From: Flavobacteriia bacterium | GTDB lineage: Bacteria; Bacteroidota; Bacteroidia; Flavobacteriales_D; Crocinitomicaceae | Assembly: GCA_026391005.1 (NCBI GenBank) | Contig: JAPLEV010000011.1 | Coordinates: 1 to 45,504, forward strand | Length of the DNA: 45,504 nucleotides | Reading direction: 5' to 3' | Shown: positions 1 to 7,965 of the stretch, one piece after another | How the letters are laid out: each line of letters begins with the position of its first letter | How positions within the stretch are numbered: the stretch's first letter is position 1 | Position numbers and translations under genes: made by a program | Notes under the pieces: model-generated | Database searches by the model: none | What the model saw: only the letters and a program-made list of their open reading frames with translations | What the model was told of the DNA's origin: nothing

Positions 1-91
1 TTCATCCTCTTCTGTTCTTCTAAGAGGTTAACCCCTTTTTTTAACCTTAATTTACAACCACATAAGAAACGCTTTCCTCAATTGCGGGGTG
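1..91 (-). other. 5' leader of a gene running off the left edge
   Basis: This stretch lies downstream of a good minus-strand promoter, so it is probably the 5' untranslated leader of a gene whose body is outside the window. An ATG on the minus strand at 5-3 could be its start codon. The leader can form two overlapping hairpins: positions 46-41 pair with 31-26 (GGTTAA/TTAACC), and 27-22 pair with 11-6 (CCTCTT/AAGAGG). The second would bury the purine-rich AAGAGG directly beside the ATG. The two stems share positions 26-27, so they exclude each other. The gene cannot be identified from this. Confidence 0.35.
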
Positions 92-121
92 CAAAGGTAA
101 CTACTTTTTTTATTCTAACAA
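92..121 (-). promoter_or_regulatory. Bacteroidota housekeeping promoter reading left
   Basis: On the minus strand a -33 TTG (121-119) is followed after 19 bases by TACCTTTG (99-92), an exact match to the TAnnTTTG -7 element with the usual spacing. Transcription would start near position 87 and leave the window. It is divergent from nothing nearby, since the next gene to the right also reads leftwards and ends at 342. Confidence 0.65.
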
Positions 122-341
122 TGTTTTATTAGAAAAATAAAGAAAATAAACCGGGTGTTCTTACTTATTATCCTTGAATATGTTTCAATATTGATTGTTA
201 TATTTAATGACTTTATGGATTAGGTCATCCTAACCATCCAAAATTCAGCACATTACAGAACATGGTTTTTTATGAGTGATGCGATGAATAATTTGAAAAT
301 AGCAATAATTTAAAAAAGATTGAAAGGAATTTATATTCTGA
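122..341. other. Intergenic region without recognisable gene
   Basis: AT-rich spacer between the left promoter and the stop codon of the phosphodiesterase gene. I see no ORF with a plausible start, no tRNA-like fold and no strong terminator hairpin in it. Confidence 0.5.
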
Positions 342-1262
342 TTAAAAGAACTTTACTCCATCTAAATCTGGAAAATTTCCCGTGTCAATTCCAAGCCAGG
401 AAAGCATAGTTGGTAATAAATCTACGCTATTTGCCTGAGCTTGTTGCATAGGACTAGCTAGGAAAGGGACTCGAACAATTGACCAAACCTTGCGCGTTTG
501 AATTAAACCATCCTGTCCACCATGCCCCGTTCCTTCTCCCCCATGATCTGTAGTAATTACTATCATCCACTCTTCTCCGAAGTTCAATTCACGATTATGA
601 ATAATTTCCATAAGGCCTAAAATGTAGTCATCCATAGTCTCAATCGTTTTAATATATTCTGTGCAATTCGGTGAAAAACCATAGGAATGTCCGGCATGAT
701 CCGGGTCATCAAAATGAAGCAGCATCATATCAGGGCAACAAGACATTAACTTATCTTTACTAGCTATAAACAAAGACAAATCAGTTTCGTAGCGCTGTGC
801 AAAATCCTCACTACTTGTTATTTTTAAAAAATCATCCCAATGGCTCAAGCTAGCAACACTCAAATCTGGTTTTATGCATTTAGCTCTTTTAAATAAATCC
901 GGGTAATTACCATATTGATTTTTTTTAAAGGAATTCTCTGTTAACCCATGCTTTTCTGGCCATACGCCATGAAGGATCGTAGACCAACCAGGCACACTCA
1001 CTGTATGAGGGCCGCGATCGGTATTCCAAGAAACGAAACTGTGCTGGATTAAACTATCAATAGCAGGTGTGTCAGACAACTGAAGCGCGTCAGTTCTCAC
1101 ACCGTCCAAGCCTATAAAAAGAACTTTTCGGACAGCCTCTGTCCCTGGCTTACAAGTAGTAATTATTTCTTTTCGGGGATTAAACCGATCTGCACACGAA
1201 GAAAAAAGCAATAATAATATTAATATCCCAAGTCTTTTTGAGCGTACAATGCAAGAGACCAT
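342..1262 (-). CDS. Lipoprotein of the alkaline phosphatase/nucleotide pyrophosphatase superfamily
   Basis: A 306-residue predicted lipoprotein: basic start, hydrophobic stretch about 10-20 and a lipobox-like FSSC ending at Cys23. The mature part has the metal-dependent hydrolase signature of type I phosphodiesterases/alkaline phosphatases: GLDG with Asp53, a nucleophile Ser89 in TVSVPGW, PDHAGHSYG (Asp188, His192), TTDHGG (Asp239, His240) and a last His247. These residues coordinate two zinc-like ions in the family, and the enzymes cleave phosphate mono- or diesters. At about 300 residues it is a compact catalytic domain with no accessory domain. The substrate cannot be read from sequence. 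It ends the minus-strand series, 22 bases after the haem-motif T9SS gene. No Shine-Dalgarno is visible; the start was chosen because it gives a complete lipoprotein signal. Confidence 0.85.
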   Translation of the reverse strand: MVSCIVRSKRLGILILLLLFSSCADRFNPRKEIITTCKPGTEAVRKVLFIGLDGVRTDALQLSDTPAIDSLIQHSFVSWNTDRGPHTVSVPGWSTILHGVWPEKHGLTENSFKKNQYGNYPDLFKRAKCIKPDLSVASLSHWDDFLKITSSEDFAQRYETDLSLFIASKDKLMSCCPDMMLLHFDDPDHAGHSYGFSPNCTEYIKTIETMDDYILGLMEIIHNRELNFGEEWMIVITTDHGGEGTGHGGQDGLIQTRKVWSIVRVPFLASPMQQAQANSVDLLPTMLSWLGIDTGNFPDLDGVKFF

Positions 1263-1284
1263 AAGATAAGAATTTTAACTAAAT

Positions 1285-2172
1285 TTAGTTTATGATAATA
1301 TTTTTCGTGAATGGTTTGCCATTAATGATGGCTTGTAGAATATAGGTTCCTTTTGGATAAGAACCTGACAAATCAACTGTAATTTTATTTTTACCAATTG
1401 TAACTTGCTCATTTTTCTTAATGCTCCATGTCTTTCCATTCATATCAACTAGCTTAAGATCAATTGAACCTTGTTGTAATGATTCAAATGTAATCGTTGC
1501 CAACTGAGTATCGGCAGCGTAAAACAGATTGAACGCTGAAACATTTTCATTTTCAGTTAATCCCGCACCTGATGCCTGGGCAGTAAATGTATGCTGTGAA
1601 AGATAAATTTGGTCTCCTTGGGGATTTCCGTTATTATTTGCCTTATTGGTTGCAATATAAAATTTCACGTCTCCAACACTTGTCGCCGGCGCTGTCCATG
1701 TCCATGTCCATGTTGGGGTTGAGCTCGTATTACTTGAAGCTCTATGCTCAGCATAATTCCGTTGTGCTCCTGAAATCACGGCATTAACTATTTGTGTTGT
1801 CAAATTAGCAGTAAAAGTTCCGGCCATAGCATTTGAGGGGGAAAGCGCAGTGGCTTGAAAACCTTTTTTAGCAGGATTTGACGCCATTACTAAATTCACT
1901 GTATATGCGCCACCAGGAACATAGGTTAAAGTAGGTTGATTATTCGCATCTAATAAAACAATTGTGTTTTCCGCAGAGCCATCTAACGTAGCTCCTGAAT
2001 GACAGGCAGTACAATTTTGCTCACCTGGAGCGCCAGAATTCCCTCCTGAAGGACCATTTGATTGGAATGGTGATCTGTGGTAGGAGTTCGTAATAAGATC
2101 CCCTTGATGGAAGGCAACTAATAAAGCACTGATACTTAAAAACAAAAATGGTAAAATAATGCTCTTTTTCAT
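1285..2172 (-). CDS. Choice-of-anchor V-like T9SS protein with a haem c motif
   Basis: A 295-residue secreted protein. Residues 1-21 are a signal peptide. A c-type haem motif CTACH sits at 54-58 in a Gly/Ser-rich segment, followed by a beta-rich domain ending in a tryptophan-rich WTWTWTAP stretch and TSVGDVKFYIATN, which I recognise as the Reeler-like 'choice-of-anchor V' type. The last 65 residues, ending GTYILQAIINGKPFTKNIIIN-like, have the pattern of a T9SS type A sorting domain, so the protein should cross the outer membrane and be surface anchored or released. A haem motif on a T9SS cargo implies haem attachment in the periplasm before export. It lies 66 bases downstream of a second haem c gene and probably belongs to the same redox cluster. 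Function is not known. Confidence 0.8.
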   Translation of the reverse strand: MKKSIILPFLFLSISALLVAFHQGDLITNSYHRSPFQSNGPSGGNSGAPGEQNCTACHSGATLDGSAENTIVLLDANNQPTLTYVPGGAYTVNLVMASNPAKKGFQATALSPSNAMAGTFTANLTTQIVNAVISGAQRNYAEHRASSNTSSTPTWTWTWTAPATSVGDVKFYIATNKANNNGNPQGDQIYLSQHTFTAQASGAGLTENENVSAFNLFYAADTQLATITFESLQQGSIDLKLVDMNGKTWSIKKNEQVTIGKNKITVDLSGSYPKGTYILQAIINGKPFTKNIIIN

Positions 2173-2238
2173 GGTTATACTATTTACTTATTTAGGACAA
2201 ATATAGAGGATTAAATAATTATTGAATTAAATACTTAT

Positions 2239-2598
2239 TTAATTATCCAACTTTCCTTGAACAATCCAGCATTTAATGGTTTGAATAGTGGAATCAGGAA
2301 GCTGCGGGCCACCTTTCGGCATTAGTTGAAACCCTTGATTTTGCATAGCCCCAATTATTGCATCAGATTGACTAGAAATATTTACATGATTTGAAAAAAC
2401 GAAGCCCGTTGTGTTGCCAACTCCGTGGCATGAAAAACAATTCTGTTGTAAAATAGGTAAAACCGAAGCTGAAAATGATACCGTATCGACACAATTTGGA
2501 TCAGCCAAATAAGGTGTTTTATCTTTTGTACAAGAAAATAATGATACAATTGAAGCAAGTATAAAAAAAAGCAAAAAATTTAGTTCAATTTTTTTCAT
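2239..2598 (-). CDS. c-type cytochrome lipoprotein
   Basis: A 119-residue lipoprotein with a lipobox LFSC ending at Cys23. The mature domain starts DPNCVDTVSFSASVLPIL and has one haem attachment site CFSCH at 54-58. Met93 in QLMPKGG is the likely distal haem ligand, the arrangement seen in small class I-like cytochromes with a 'MPxGG' loop. It should sit in the periplasm, anchored to a membrane, and carry electrons. Its ATG lies inside the 3' end of the upstream 4-TM gene (14-base overlap), which suggests translational coupling and a shared task with the YceI and 4-TM proteins. The electron donor and acceptor are not evident. Confidence 0.85.
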   Translation of the reverse strand: MKKIELNFLLFFILASIVSLFSCTKDKTPYLADPNCVDTVSFSASVLPILQQNCFSCHGVGNTTGFVFSNHVNISSQSDAIIGAMQNQGFQLMPKGGPQLPDSTIQTIKCWIVQGKLDN

Positions 2599-2971
2599 GA
2601 GAATTAATTAAGTTATAAAAAGCTAACCAAAACAGCGGTAAAATAAAGTGAAGTGGAATAGCAAAAATAGGGAAAAATTCTTCATCGCCATGAAACACCT
2701 CCGCCTGAATTGGTATTAGGATACTTGCAAAAGTGACAAGAATTAGCAATAAATTAAACACCCAATGTTGTTTTGTAAAAAATCGTTTGAATAGTAAAAA
2801 AAGAAAAGTTATTAAGAATGATAGAAAAAAATAAGTCGCAATCAATTTCCAAAATGGTATAATGGCGGAGTAATCAAACAAGAATTTTTTAAAGAGAAAA
2901 AAATAAAAAAGTCCAAGAATAGTAGAAATAATAGCTATAAATACAGCAAATAAAATTGAGTTTGCGCGCAT
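2585..2971 (-). CDS. Small four-helix membrane protein of unknown function
   Basis: A 128-residue protein made almost wholly of four hydrophobic segments (about 5-27, 42-62, 69-90 and 101-122) with short basic loops such as KRFFTKQHW. I do not recognise the family. The last loop contains EVFHGDEEFFPIF, whose His and acidic residues could bind metal or haem, but that is speculation. Its start codon shares one base with the stop of the upstream YceI gene (TAATG), and its end overlaps the cytochrome gene by 14 bases, so the three are almost certainly co-translated. A membrane partner or quinol-side subunit for the cytochrome is a reasonable guess only. Confidence 0.7.
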   Translation of the reverse strand: MRANSILFAVFIAIISTILGLFYFFLFKKFLFDYSAIIPFWKLIATYFFLSFLITFLFLLFKRFFTKQHWVFNLLLILVTFASILIPIQAEVFHGDEEFFPIFAIPLHFILPLFWLAFYNLINSHEKN

Positions 2972-3513
2972 TATTTTTTCGTGGCAGGAATCATGTAAGT
3001 GATTTTCATTTTATCAGGAACTACTGCACTTTTTTTACCCACATTGAACGCTATACGATCGACATTAAAAACACCACTGAATTTTATTATATTATCAGAA
3101 AGAATTTTGGTGGCTGGAATTGTATAACTTTTTGTTATGCCTTTGATGGTTAAATCACCTGTAATCGAATAGCCATCATTACTTTTTATTATTTTAGTAG
3201 AGATGAATTTTATCTTAGGATACGCTGCTGCATTAAACCATTCAGCGGTTTGTGCCTTCTTATTTTTCATGCCATTTCCTGTAGATATGGAAGATATATC
3301 TATCGCCAAATTGAATTTACTATTCGCTAGATCGGAATCACTAAAATAAATATCTCCCGACATACTAGAGAATGTTCCCGAAGGGTCTGCAGAGACAAAT
3401 CCAATAGAATATCCTGAAGATACCACATAATGATCAACAGGTAAAAAAGTGAAACTAGCAGAAATTAAAATTAAGACAACAAATAAATAAAATTCGTGTG
3501 GTTTATTTTTCAT
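2971..3513 (-). CDS. YceI family periplasmic protein
   Basis: About 180 residues from the ATG at 3513; an upstream in-frame ATG at 3537 would add eight residues before an already complete signal peptide, so the shorter start is preferred. After the signal (ending about SFTFLP) comes the YceI lipocalin-like fold: VDHYVVSSGYSIGF, a middle segment with AEWFNAAAYPKIKF, then GDLTIKGITKSYTIPA. These are hallmark positions of the family, which binds isoprenoid/polyprenyl-type lipids in a beta-barrel. The protein is expected in the periplasm. It is the first gene of a unit tightly coupled to the 4-TM protein and cytochrome c, which fits the frequent pairing of YceI with membrane b-type or c-type cytochromes. 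The ligand is unknown. Confidence 0.88.
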   Translation of the reverse strand: MKNKPHEFYLFVVLILISASFTFLPVDHYVVSSGYSIGFVSADPSGTFSSMSGDIYFSDSDLANSKFNLAIDISSISTGNGMKNKKAQTAEWFNAAAYPKIKFISTKIIKSNDGYSITGDLTIKGITKSYTIPATKILSDNIIKFSGVFNVDRIAFNVGKKSAVVPDKMKITYMIPATKK

Positions 3514-3563
3514 TTTTGGAATTTTTAATAAATACAAATATGTTCGATATAATGTTTAAATTG

Positions 3564-4457
3564 TTATTCGCTGGAGAATTTTCTTCCTATGCAAAAACCT
3601 AACCTAAATTGACCTAATGACCACTTCTCTGTGGTGTAAGGAATAAACTGAAGCTCACCAATCCCTGAGGTATTAGTTATGTTAATGGTAAAAGTATGTC
3701 CAAACGTGAACCATTCTAGGGCAACTCCAATGCTACTTTTGTAATTAGTACGCATATTGGGAGATGAAAATGCATGGTAATATTCCCCAATTAGTGCAAA
3801 ACGAGAACTTAAACGAAATCGTATTCCTGAACCTAAGGCCAATAATTCATTTTGATCGTCTGCGGCAACATAATTCCTATGAACAAATGTCGGCATAACA
3901 CAGATGCTTAGTCGGTCGTTAAATCTTCTCGCTATGTTTATCTGTGTAACATACGATAAGCGATGTGAAACTTTTGGAAAATTAGTTACTAAACTTTGAT
4001 CCGTGCTTGACTTCATGTAAGTAAATCCTGCGGATCCTAGTAAACTCATTGAAATAGGTGCCTTGCCTTTTTGCTGTTTAGTTATATTGTATTTTAAGAA
4101 ACCATCTAGAAGTGAACGATATGGATTTCCGGCTCCTTTACACCGCCCAAATCCAATCATTAAATTGTCCTGAATACCATATTCTAATGCAATTCGCATA
4201 TCAGATACATTATCAAACCCAAACATAGTTTGTGCACCACCATTTGTGCCGGCAATATCACCAAATTTATGTTCAATTCTGAATTCCATAATTCCCTTTG
4301 GTAACATATCAACAGAATGGCCATTGATGACCCTTGTGCCATTAAATGTATATTCCAACTCTTGAGGCGGCTCATCTCCTATTAACACCGGAAGATCTTG
4401 GGAGAACAAAGAACTTAAAAAAAGAACAAAAAATGCTGGAAGCAAACTATTTTTCAT
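3564..4457 (-). CDS. DUF5777-family outer-membrane beta-barrel protein
   Basis: About 297 residues from the ATG at 4457, which gives a standard signal peptide (KNSLLPAFFVLFLSSLFSQ); longer in-frame starts at 4478 and 4526 only add non-signal sequence. The mature protein is a run of amphipathic beta strands ending in an aromatic/hydrophobic strand, as in outer-membrane barrels. SDMRIALEYGIQDNLMIGFG and DGFLKYNITKQ are positions I associate with DUF5777. The gene leads the minus-strand redox cluster (then YceI, 4-TM, cytochrome c), 50 bases before YceI, consistent with a periplasmic/outer-membrane redox or lipid-handling unit. Biochemical role unknown; the family call rests on motif memory. Confidence 0.75.
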   Translation of the reverse strand: MKNSLLPAFFVLFLSSLFSQDLPVLIGDEPPQELEYTFNGTRVINGHSVDMLPKGIMEFRIEHKFGDIAGTNGGAQTMFGFDNVSDMRIALEYGIQDNLMIGFGRCKGAGNPYRSLLDGFLKYNITKQQKGKAPISMSLLGSAGFTYMKSSTDQSLVTNFPKVSHRLSYVTQINIARRFNDRLSICVMPTFVHRNYVAADDQNELLALGSGIRFRLSSRFALIGEYYHAFSSPNMRTNYKSSIGVALEWFTFGHTFTINITNTSGIGELQFIPYTTEKWSLGQFRLGFCIGRKFSSE

Positions 4458-4553
4458 AATATATTGGTAGTTATTCATTGGTAAAAATAATAAAAAAATG
4501 TGCTTGTTATATGTCAGTATCTTCAACTAAAAAAATAATTAACTTTACTTTTT

Positions 4554-5120
4554 ATGAAAAAAGATGAAATCCGGAAAATTTTTTACCAAAAGCGACTATT
4601 AGTCGGAGAATTTCAACGCAAAAAGTTAACCAAAAATATCCTGTTGGAGCTTAAAAAATATACCCTAAATAATAAGTATATTTCCATATATCTTCCTATT
4701 AAAAAAAACAATGAAATTGATACCTACCCCATTATTGAATTAATAGAAAAAATGGGCGGAAAAATCGTGGTGCCAAAAAGCAATTTTGAAAACTGCACAA
4801 TGATTCAATGCTTGTACAACAAAGGTGAGGACTTAAAACTAAATCGGTTTGGAATTCCCGAACTTTCAAATGCCCAGTCCATTAAAAATGAAGAAGTAGA
4901 TTTGGTGATTATTCCGCTGCTTGCATTTGATCAAGCCGGGCAACGTGTAGGTTATGGAAAAGGCTTTTATGACCGTTTTTTAAAAGACTGTAGGGTAGAT
5001 TCAGTAAAAATAGGGCTGTCTGATTTTCCACCTGTCGAGGATATTGATGATATCCAAGCATCAGACATTGCCTTGGATTTATGTATTACCCCAACAAAAA
5101 TATATCGCTTTAAGAGATGA
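4554..5120 (+). CDS. 5-formyltetrahydrofolate cyclo-ligase
   Basis: A 188-residue cytosolic enzyme of the 5-FTHF cyclo-ligase (MTHFS) family, which uses ATP to convert 5-formyl-THF to 5,10-methenyl-THF, salvaging folate that would otherwise inhibit one-carbon enzymes. The C-terminal signature [20 protein letters not shown] followed by KGFYDRFL (residues about 115-143) is the conserved nucleotide/substrate-binding block. The N-terminal half has the expected basic helix ([10 protein letters not shown]) and [15 protein letters not shown]. Length is normal. The stop overlaps the rnhB start by four bases (ATGA), so the two are an operon. It is divergent from the DUF5777 gene. A TAACTTTA motif at 4540-4547 sits just before the ATG but deviates from the -7 consensus at its last base. 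Confidence 0.9.
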   Translation: MKKDEIRKIFYQKRLLVGEFQRKKLTKNILLELKKYTLNNKYISIYLPIKKNNEIDTYPIIELIEKMGGKIVVPKSNFENCTMIQCLYNKGEDLKLNRFGIPELSNAQSIKNEEVDLVIIPLLAFDQAGQRVGYGKGFYDRFLKDCRVDSVKIGLSDFPPVEDIDDIQASDIALDLCITPTKIYRFKR

Positions 5121-5716
5121 GTGAACTCCTATTTTTACATACTCCAAATTGTGTTGAAGCAGGTTGTGATGAAGCCGGCAGAGGGTGTCTTGCCGGGCCA
5201 GTAGTTGCTGCCGCAGTGATTTTAAGGAGCCCTATCCTTGGGCTTAATGACTCTAAAAAACTCACAAAAAAAAACCGTGAGAAGTTGCGCATAATCATAC
5301 AAGAAAATGCTTTGGCTTATTCAGTTGGGATTGTTTCACCACAGCGTATTGATGCAATTAACATACTAAATGCGAGTATTGAAGCCATGAAGTTGGCACT
5401 TGACGGATTAAGTATTATTCCTGAACACATAATTGTTGACGGAAATGCGTTTTCTGCTTACAAGGGAATAAATTATAGAACAATTATTAAAGGAGATTCG
5501 AAGTTTCAATCTATTGCCGCAGCTTCTATTCTTGCAAAAACCTACCGTGATGATTTAATGGACACTTTGCACATCGAAAACACAAATTACAATTGGAGAA
5601 AAAATAAGGGCTACCCGACCAAAGAACATAGAGAAAGAATTGAAGTTCATGGAGTTTCGCCTCAGCACCGAATAACTTTTCGTTTATTGCCGAAAAAAGC
5701 TATTAGAACAAAATAG
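5117..5716 (+). CDS. rnhB: Ribonuclease HII
   Basis: A 199-residue type 2 RNase H that nicks the RNA strand of RNA-DNA hybrids and removes misincorporated ribonucleotides. The catalytic DEAGRG motif is at 18-23 (Asp18, Glu19). Further acidic residues are Asp108 (IVDGN) and Asp127 ([17 protein letters not shown]), giving the full DEDD-type site; the downstream tyrosine/arginine motif TYRD is also present. Length and motif spacing are normal for the family. The start ATG overlaps the folate-gene stop (ATGA), so translation is likely coupled. Confidence 0.96.
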   Translation: MSELLFLHTPNCVEAGCDEAGRGCLAGPVVAAAVILRSPILGLNDSKKLTKKNREKLRIIIQENALAYSVGIVSPQRIDAINILNASIEAMKLALDGLSIIPEHIIVDGNAFSAYKGINYRTIIKGDSKFQSIAAASILAKTYRDDLMDTLHIENTNYNWRKNKGYPTKEHRERIEVHGVSPQHRITFRLLPKKAIRTK

Positions 5717-5800
5717 ATTAAACATTTCTTTGTTCATTATAATTAAGAAGCAATATTTATTGTGTTTCATTCTTAGGTACTTTTATACCAAATTAGGCGC

Positions 5801-7963
5801 ATGGTAAAAAAAATTATTGGATTTGTTGTTCTTTTCATCTGCCTGATATGGATCGCTTATGTAATAAACGAAATTGCACCCAAAAAAAGCAAAAGTAATT
5901 TTCTATGTTATTTTAACAATGAAGATTCTTTGGTTTTAGTCATTCATCACACAAATGAATTTAGTTGGGACCTCATTGGATTTAATACCTTAGGGAAAAA
6001 CAAGGAGCTTTTTTACGAAATTACCCGCAAATTAGATAACGATCAAAGCGTTTTTATAAGTAAAGAGCGGCCTATCTTGGTTGTGGAAGTCAATCAAAAA
6101 TGGACGAAGTCTAAAGTAAGTCACTTACTAGCACATAGCCAGCGTAAATTTAAAATAACTGGCCTAAATTCATTTGAATATGGCTCTTATATTGGAGAGT
6201 ATAGTGGAAAGCAATTAATTATTTACCCCAAAGATTATGAACTTAAGTCGACTGGTGAGGCCCCATTTAAAATAGATAAACAGGCAAGTTATTCAATTGT
6301 GAATTTTATTAATAATGAAACGGTTATTCAAGATGTTTATCTAAAAGATGAATGTAAAGTGGTCTATGAAACAAAAGAAGATAAAAAATTCAAAACAAAT
6401 TTAGTCGATGATAGAGCAATATTTAGCGAAAACCTACCTTCAATCTTTTCATCTTACATTTTTTACGAAAAAAATTATTTAAAAGAGGTAGACCCTGTTT
6501 TTGCTAAAAGTTTGTTTCATAATTGGATAGAAAATGGTTTGATTGAATTAATTGTTGACGATCAAAAAATAATAGTCTTTGATTTCTTTGAGGGACAAAG
6601 CCCTATTCAAAATCTAAATGAAGCATTAAAAAAAGAAGAAGAAAACGAGGCAAATGGTTACTTTCAGGGTGTATCATTAAAAGGTGGGCCTGAGGATTAT
6701 AAAGGAAAGGGTTTTTTTATTACTGAAAAAAATGGATTTGCTTACCTGTCCATAAATAAAGACGTTATTGATAAAGTCTTAACAGAAATTGAAATGAACC
6801 ATACATTGTCTGTCGACAACAAACGATTTAACGCTTTAAATAATTATCTGCCACTTATCGTTTCGGGACGAACAGTAAGTAAAAACAGCCAAGAAAGTAT
6901 AAGTCGAATCGAAACAAAAGCGATAAAAACGATGGTCGATTTTTTTAGCAACAAATCAGAAATTAATGAGACGGAAACAAATGATTATTTCTCTATGAAT
7001 CCAGGAAGTAGGATAACTGATTTTTGTGCGCTAGCAGGTAGAGGGAATGCAATTGTATTTACTGAAAATCAAGAATTACATGGTTATAAAAATGGGACAA
7101 AGATCTGGTCTAAAAAAATGACAAGTCAATTATTATCTAATCCTATTATATTGTCTTTTTCACCTAATGAACGCGAATCTATTGCTTTGCGATTCTCGGA
7201 CAATATAGCGCTAATTGATCGAATGGGCCGTTCAGTTCAAAATATATCCGGAGAGTTCACCCTAGATCCTTTACGCTATTTAGTAAATGATAAATTTCAA
7301 CTTTTGTGTACTAGAAAAAGGAACCTTACTGCCTATAATGAACGAGGAAAAGTGACGTGTAATCTCAATTTTGCAGAAGATATAGAGGATGTCTCCGTTT
7401 TCTACGAAGGAAAAAAACCCTTCTGTACAATCTTAACCGCCAAACAAATTCAGCTTTTTGATTTAAGCAATAATAAACTAATTCGAAAAACAAATCTTCC
7501 GGAAAATACAATGAAGAAAAAACTTGTTGAAAATGGGGCTTGTATTTTTGTTGAAAATCAATCATATGTGATTATTGATTCTAAAGCAATTAAGAAAAAA
7601 ATGAGTGTAGATAATTCATGGGATTTGAGCACAAAGTTTACATTTAAAAATCAAGCTTACCTACTTTTCACTAAACTAAATCAATGCTTATTGATAAACA
7701 ATAATGGAAATACGATTTGGGTGAAAACTTTTCCAATTCGCGAGTTTACATCAATAACGGTTGCAAATATAAATGACGCTATTATTTTAACCGCTTTTGA
7801 TAATATTGAAAACAATGTCTACCTTTACGATAAAAATGGAGTTCTTTTGGATGAAATTTTAAGAAATGCAGAAAGTTCCTCTCAAACAACCGCTTTCGGA
7901 ACCTATGGTCAATCCATAACCACCCTTCTCGGTAATGTCTTAATTCAATACACAAAATATTAA
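5801..7963 (+). CDS. Membrane-anchored hypothetical protein with propeller-like C-terminal half
   Basis: A 720-residue protein with one N-terminal hydrophobic segment (about 5-23) and no cleavage site, so it is probably anchored in the inner membrane with the bulk in the periplasm. I do not recognise the N-terminal domain (about 30-380), which is mixed alpha/beta and rich in charged residues. From about 410 to the end there are repeated short strands with phrases such as NAIVFTENQELHGYKNGTKI, NIALIDRMGR, NLTAYNERGKV and NNVYLYDKNGVLLDEI, the look of a PQQ/WD-like beta-propeller. It ends two bases before the OmpA/TSP3 gene starts, so the pair is probably co-expressed and may connect inner membrane and outer membrane. 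Function unknown. Confidence 0.7.
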   Translation: MVKKIIGFVVLFICLIWIAYVINEIAPKKSKSNFLCYFNNEDSLVLVIHHTNEFSWDLIGFNTLGKNKELFYEITRKLDNDQSVFISKERPILVVEVNQKWTKSKVSHLLAHSQRKFKITGLNSFEYGSYIGEYSGKQLIIYPKDYELKSTGEAPFKIDKQASYSIVNFINNETVIQDVYLKDECKVVYETKEDKKFKTNLVDDRAIFSENLPSIFSSYIFYEKNYLKEVDPVFAKSLFHNWIENGLIELIVDDQKIIVFDFFEGQSPIQNLNEALKKEEENEANGYFQGVSLKGGPEDYKGKGFFITEKNGFAYLSINKDVIDKVLTEIEMNHTLSVDNKRFNALNNYLPLIVSGRTVSKNSQESISRIETKAIKTMVDFFSNKSEINETETNDYFSMNPGSRITDFCALAGRGNAIVFTENQELHGYKNGTKIWSKKMTSQLLSNPIILSFSPNERESIALRFSDNIALIDRMGRSVQNISGEFTLDPLRYLVNDKFQLLCTRKRNLTAYNERGKVTCNLNFAEDIEDVSVFYEGKKPFCTILTAKQIQLFDLSNNKLIRKTNLPENTMKKKLVENGACIFVENQSYVIIDSKAIKKKMSVDNSWDLSTKFTFKNQAYLLFTKLNQCLLINNNGNTIWVKTFPIREFTSITVANINDAIILTAFDNIENNVYLYDKNGVLLDEILRNAESSSQTTAFGTYGQSITTLLGNVLIQYTKY

Positions 7964-7965
7964 CT

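Noticed and set aside
1690..1720. Short repeat encoding Trp-Thr-Trp-Thr-Trp as a slippage site
   Set aside because: The segment matches the expected family sequence and the frame is intact; no sign of variation.
3514..3537. Longer start for the YceI gene
   Set aside because: The extra eight residues precede an already complete signal peptide beginning at 3513.
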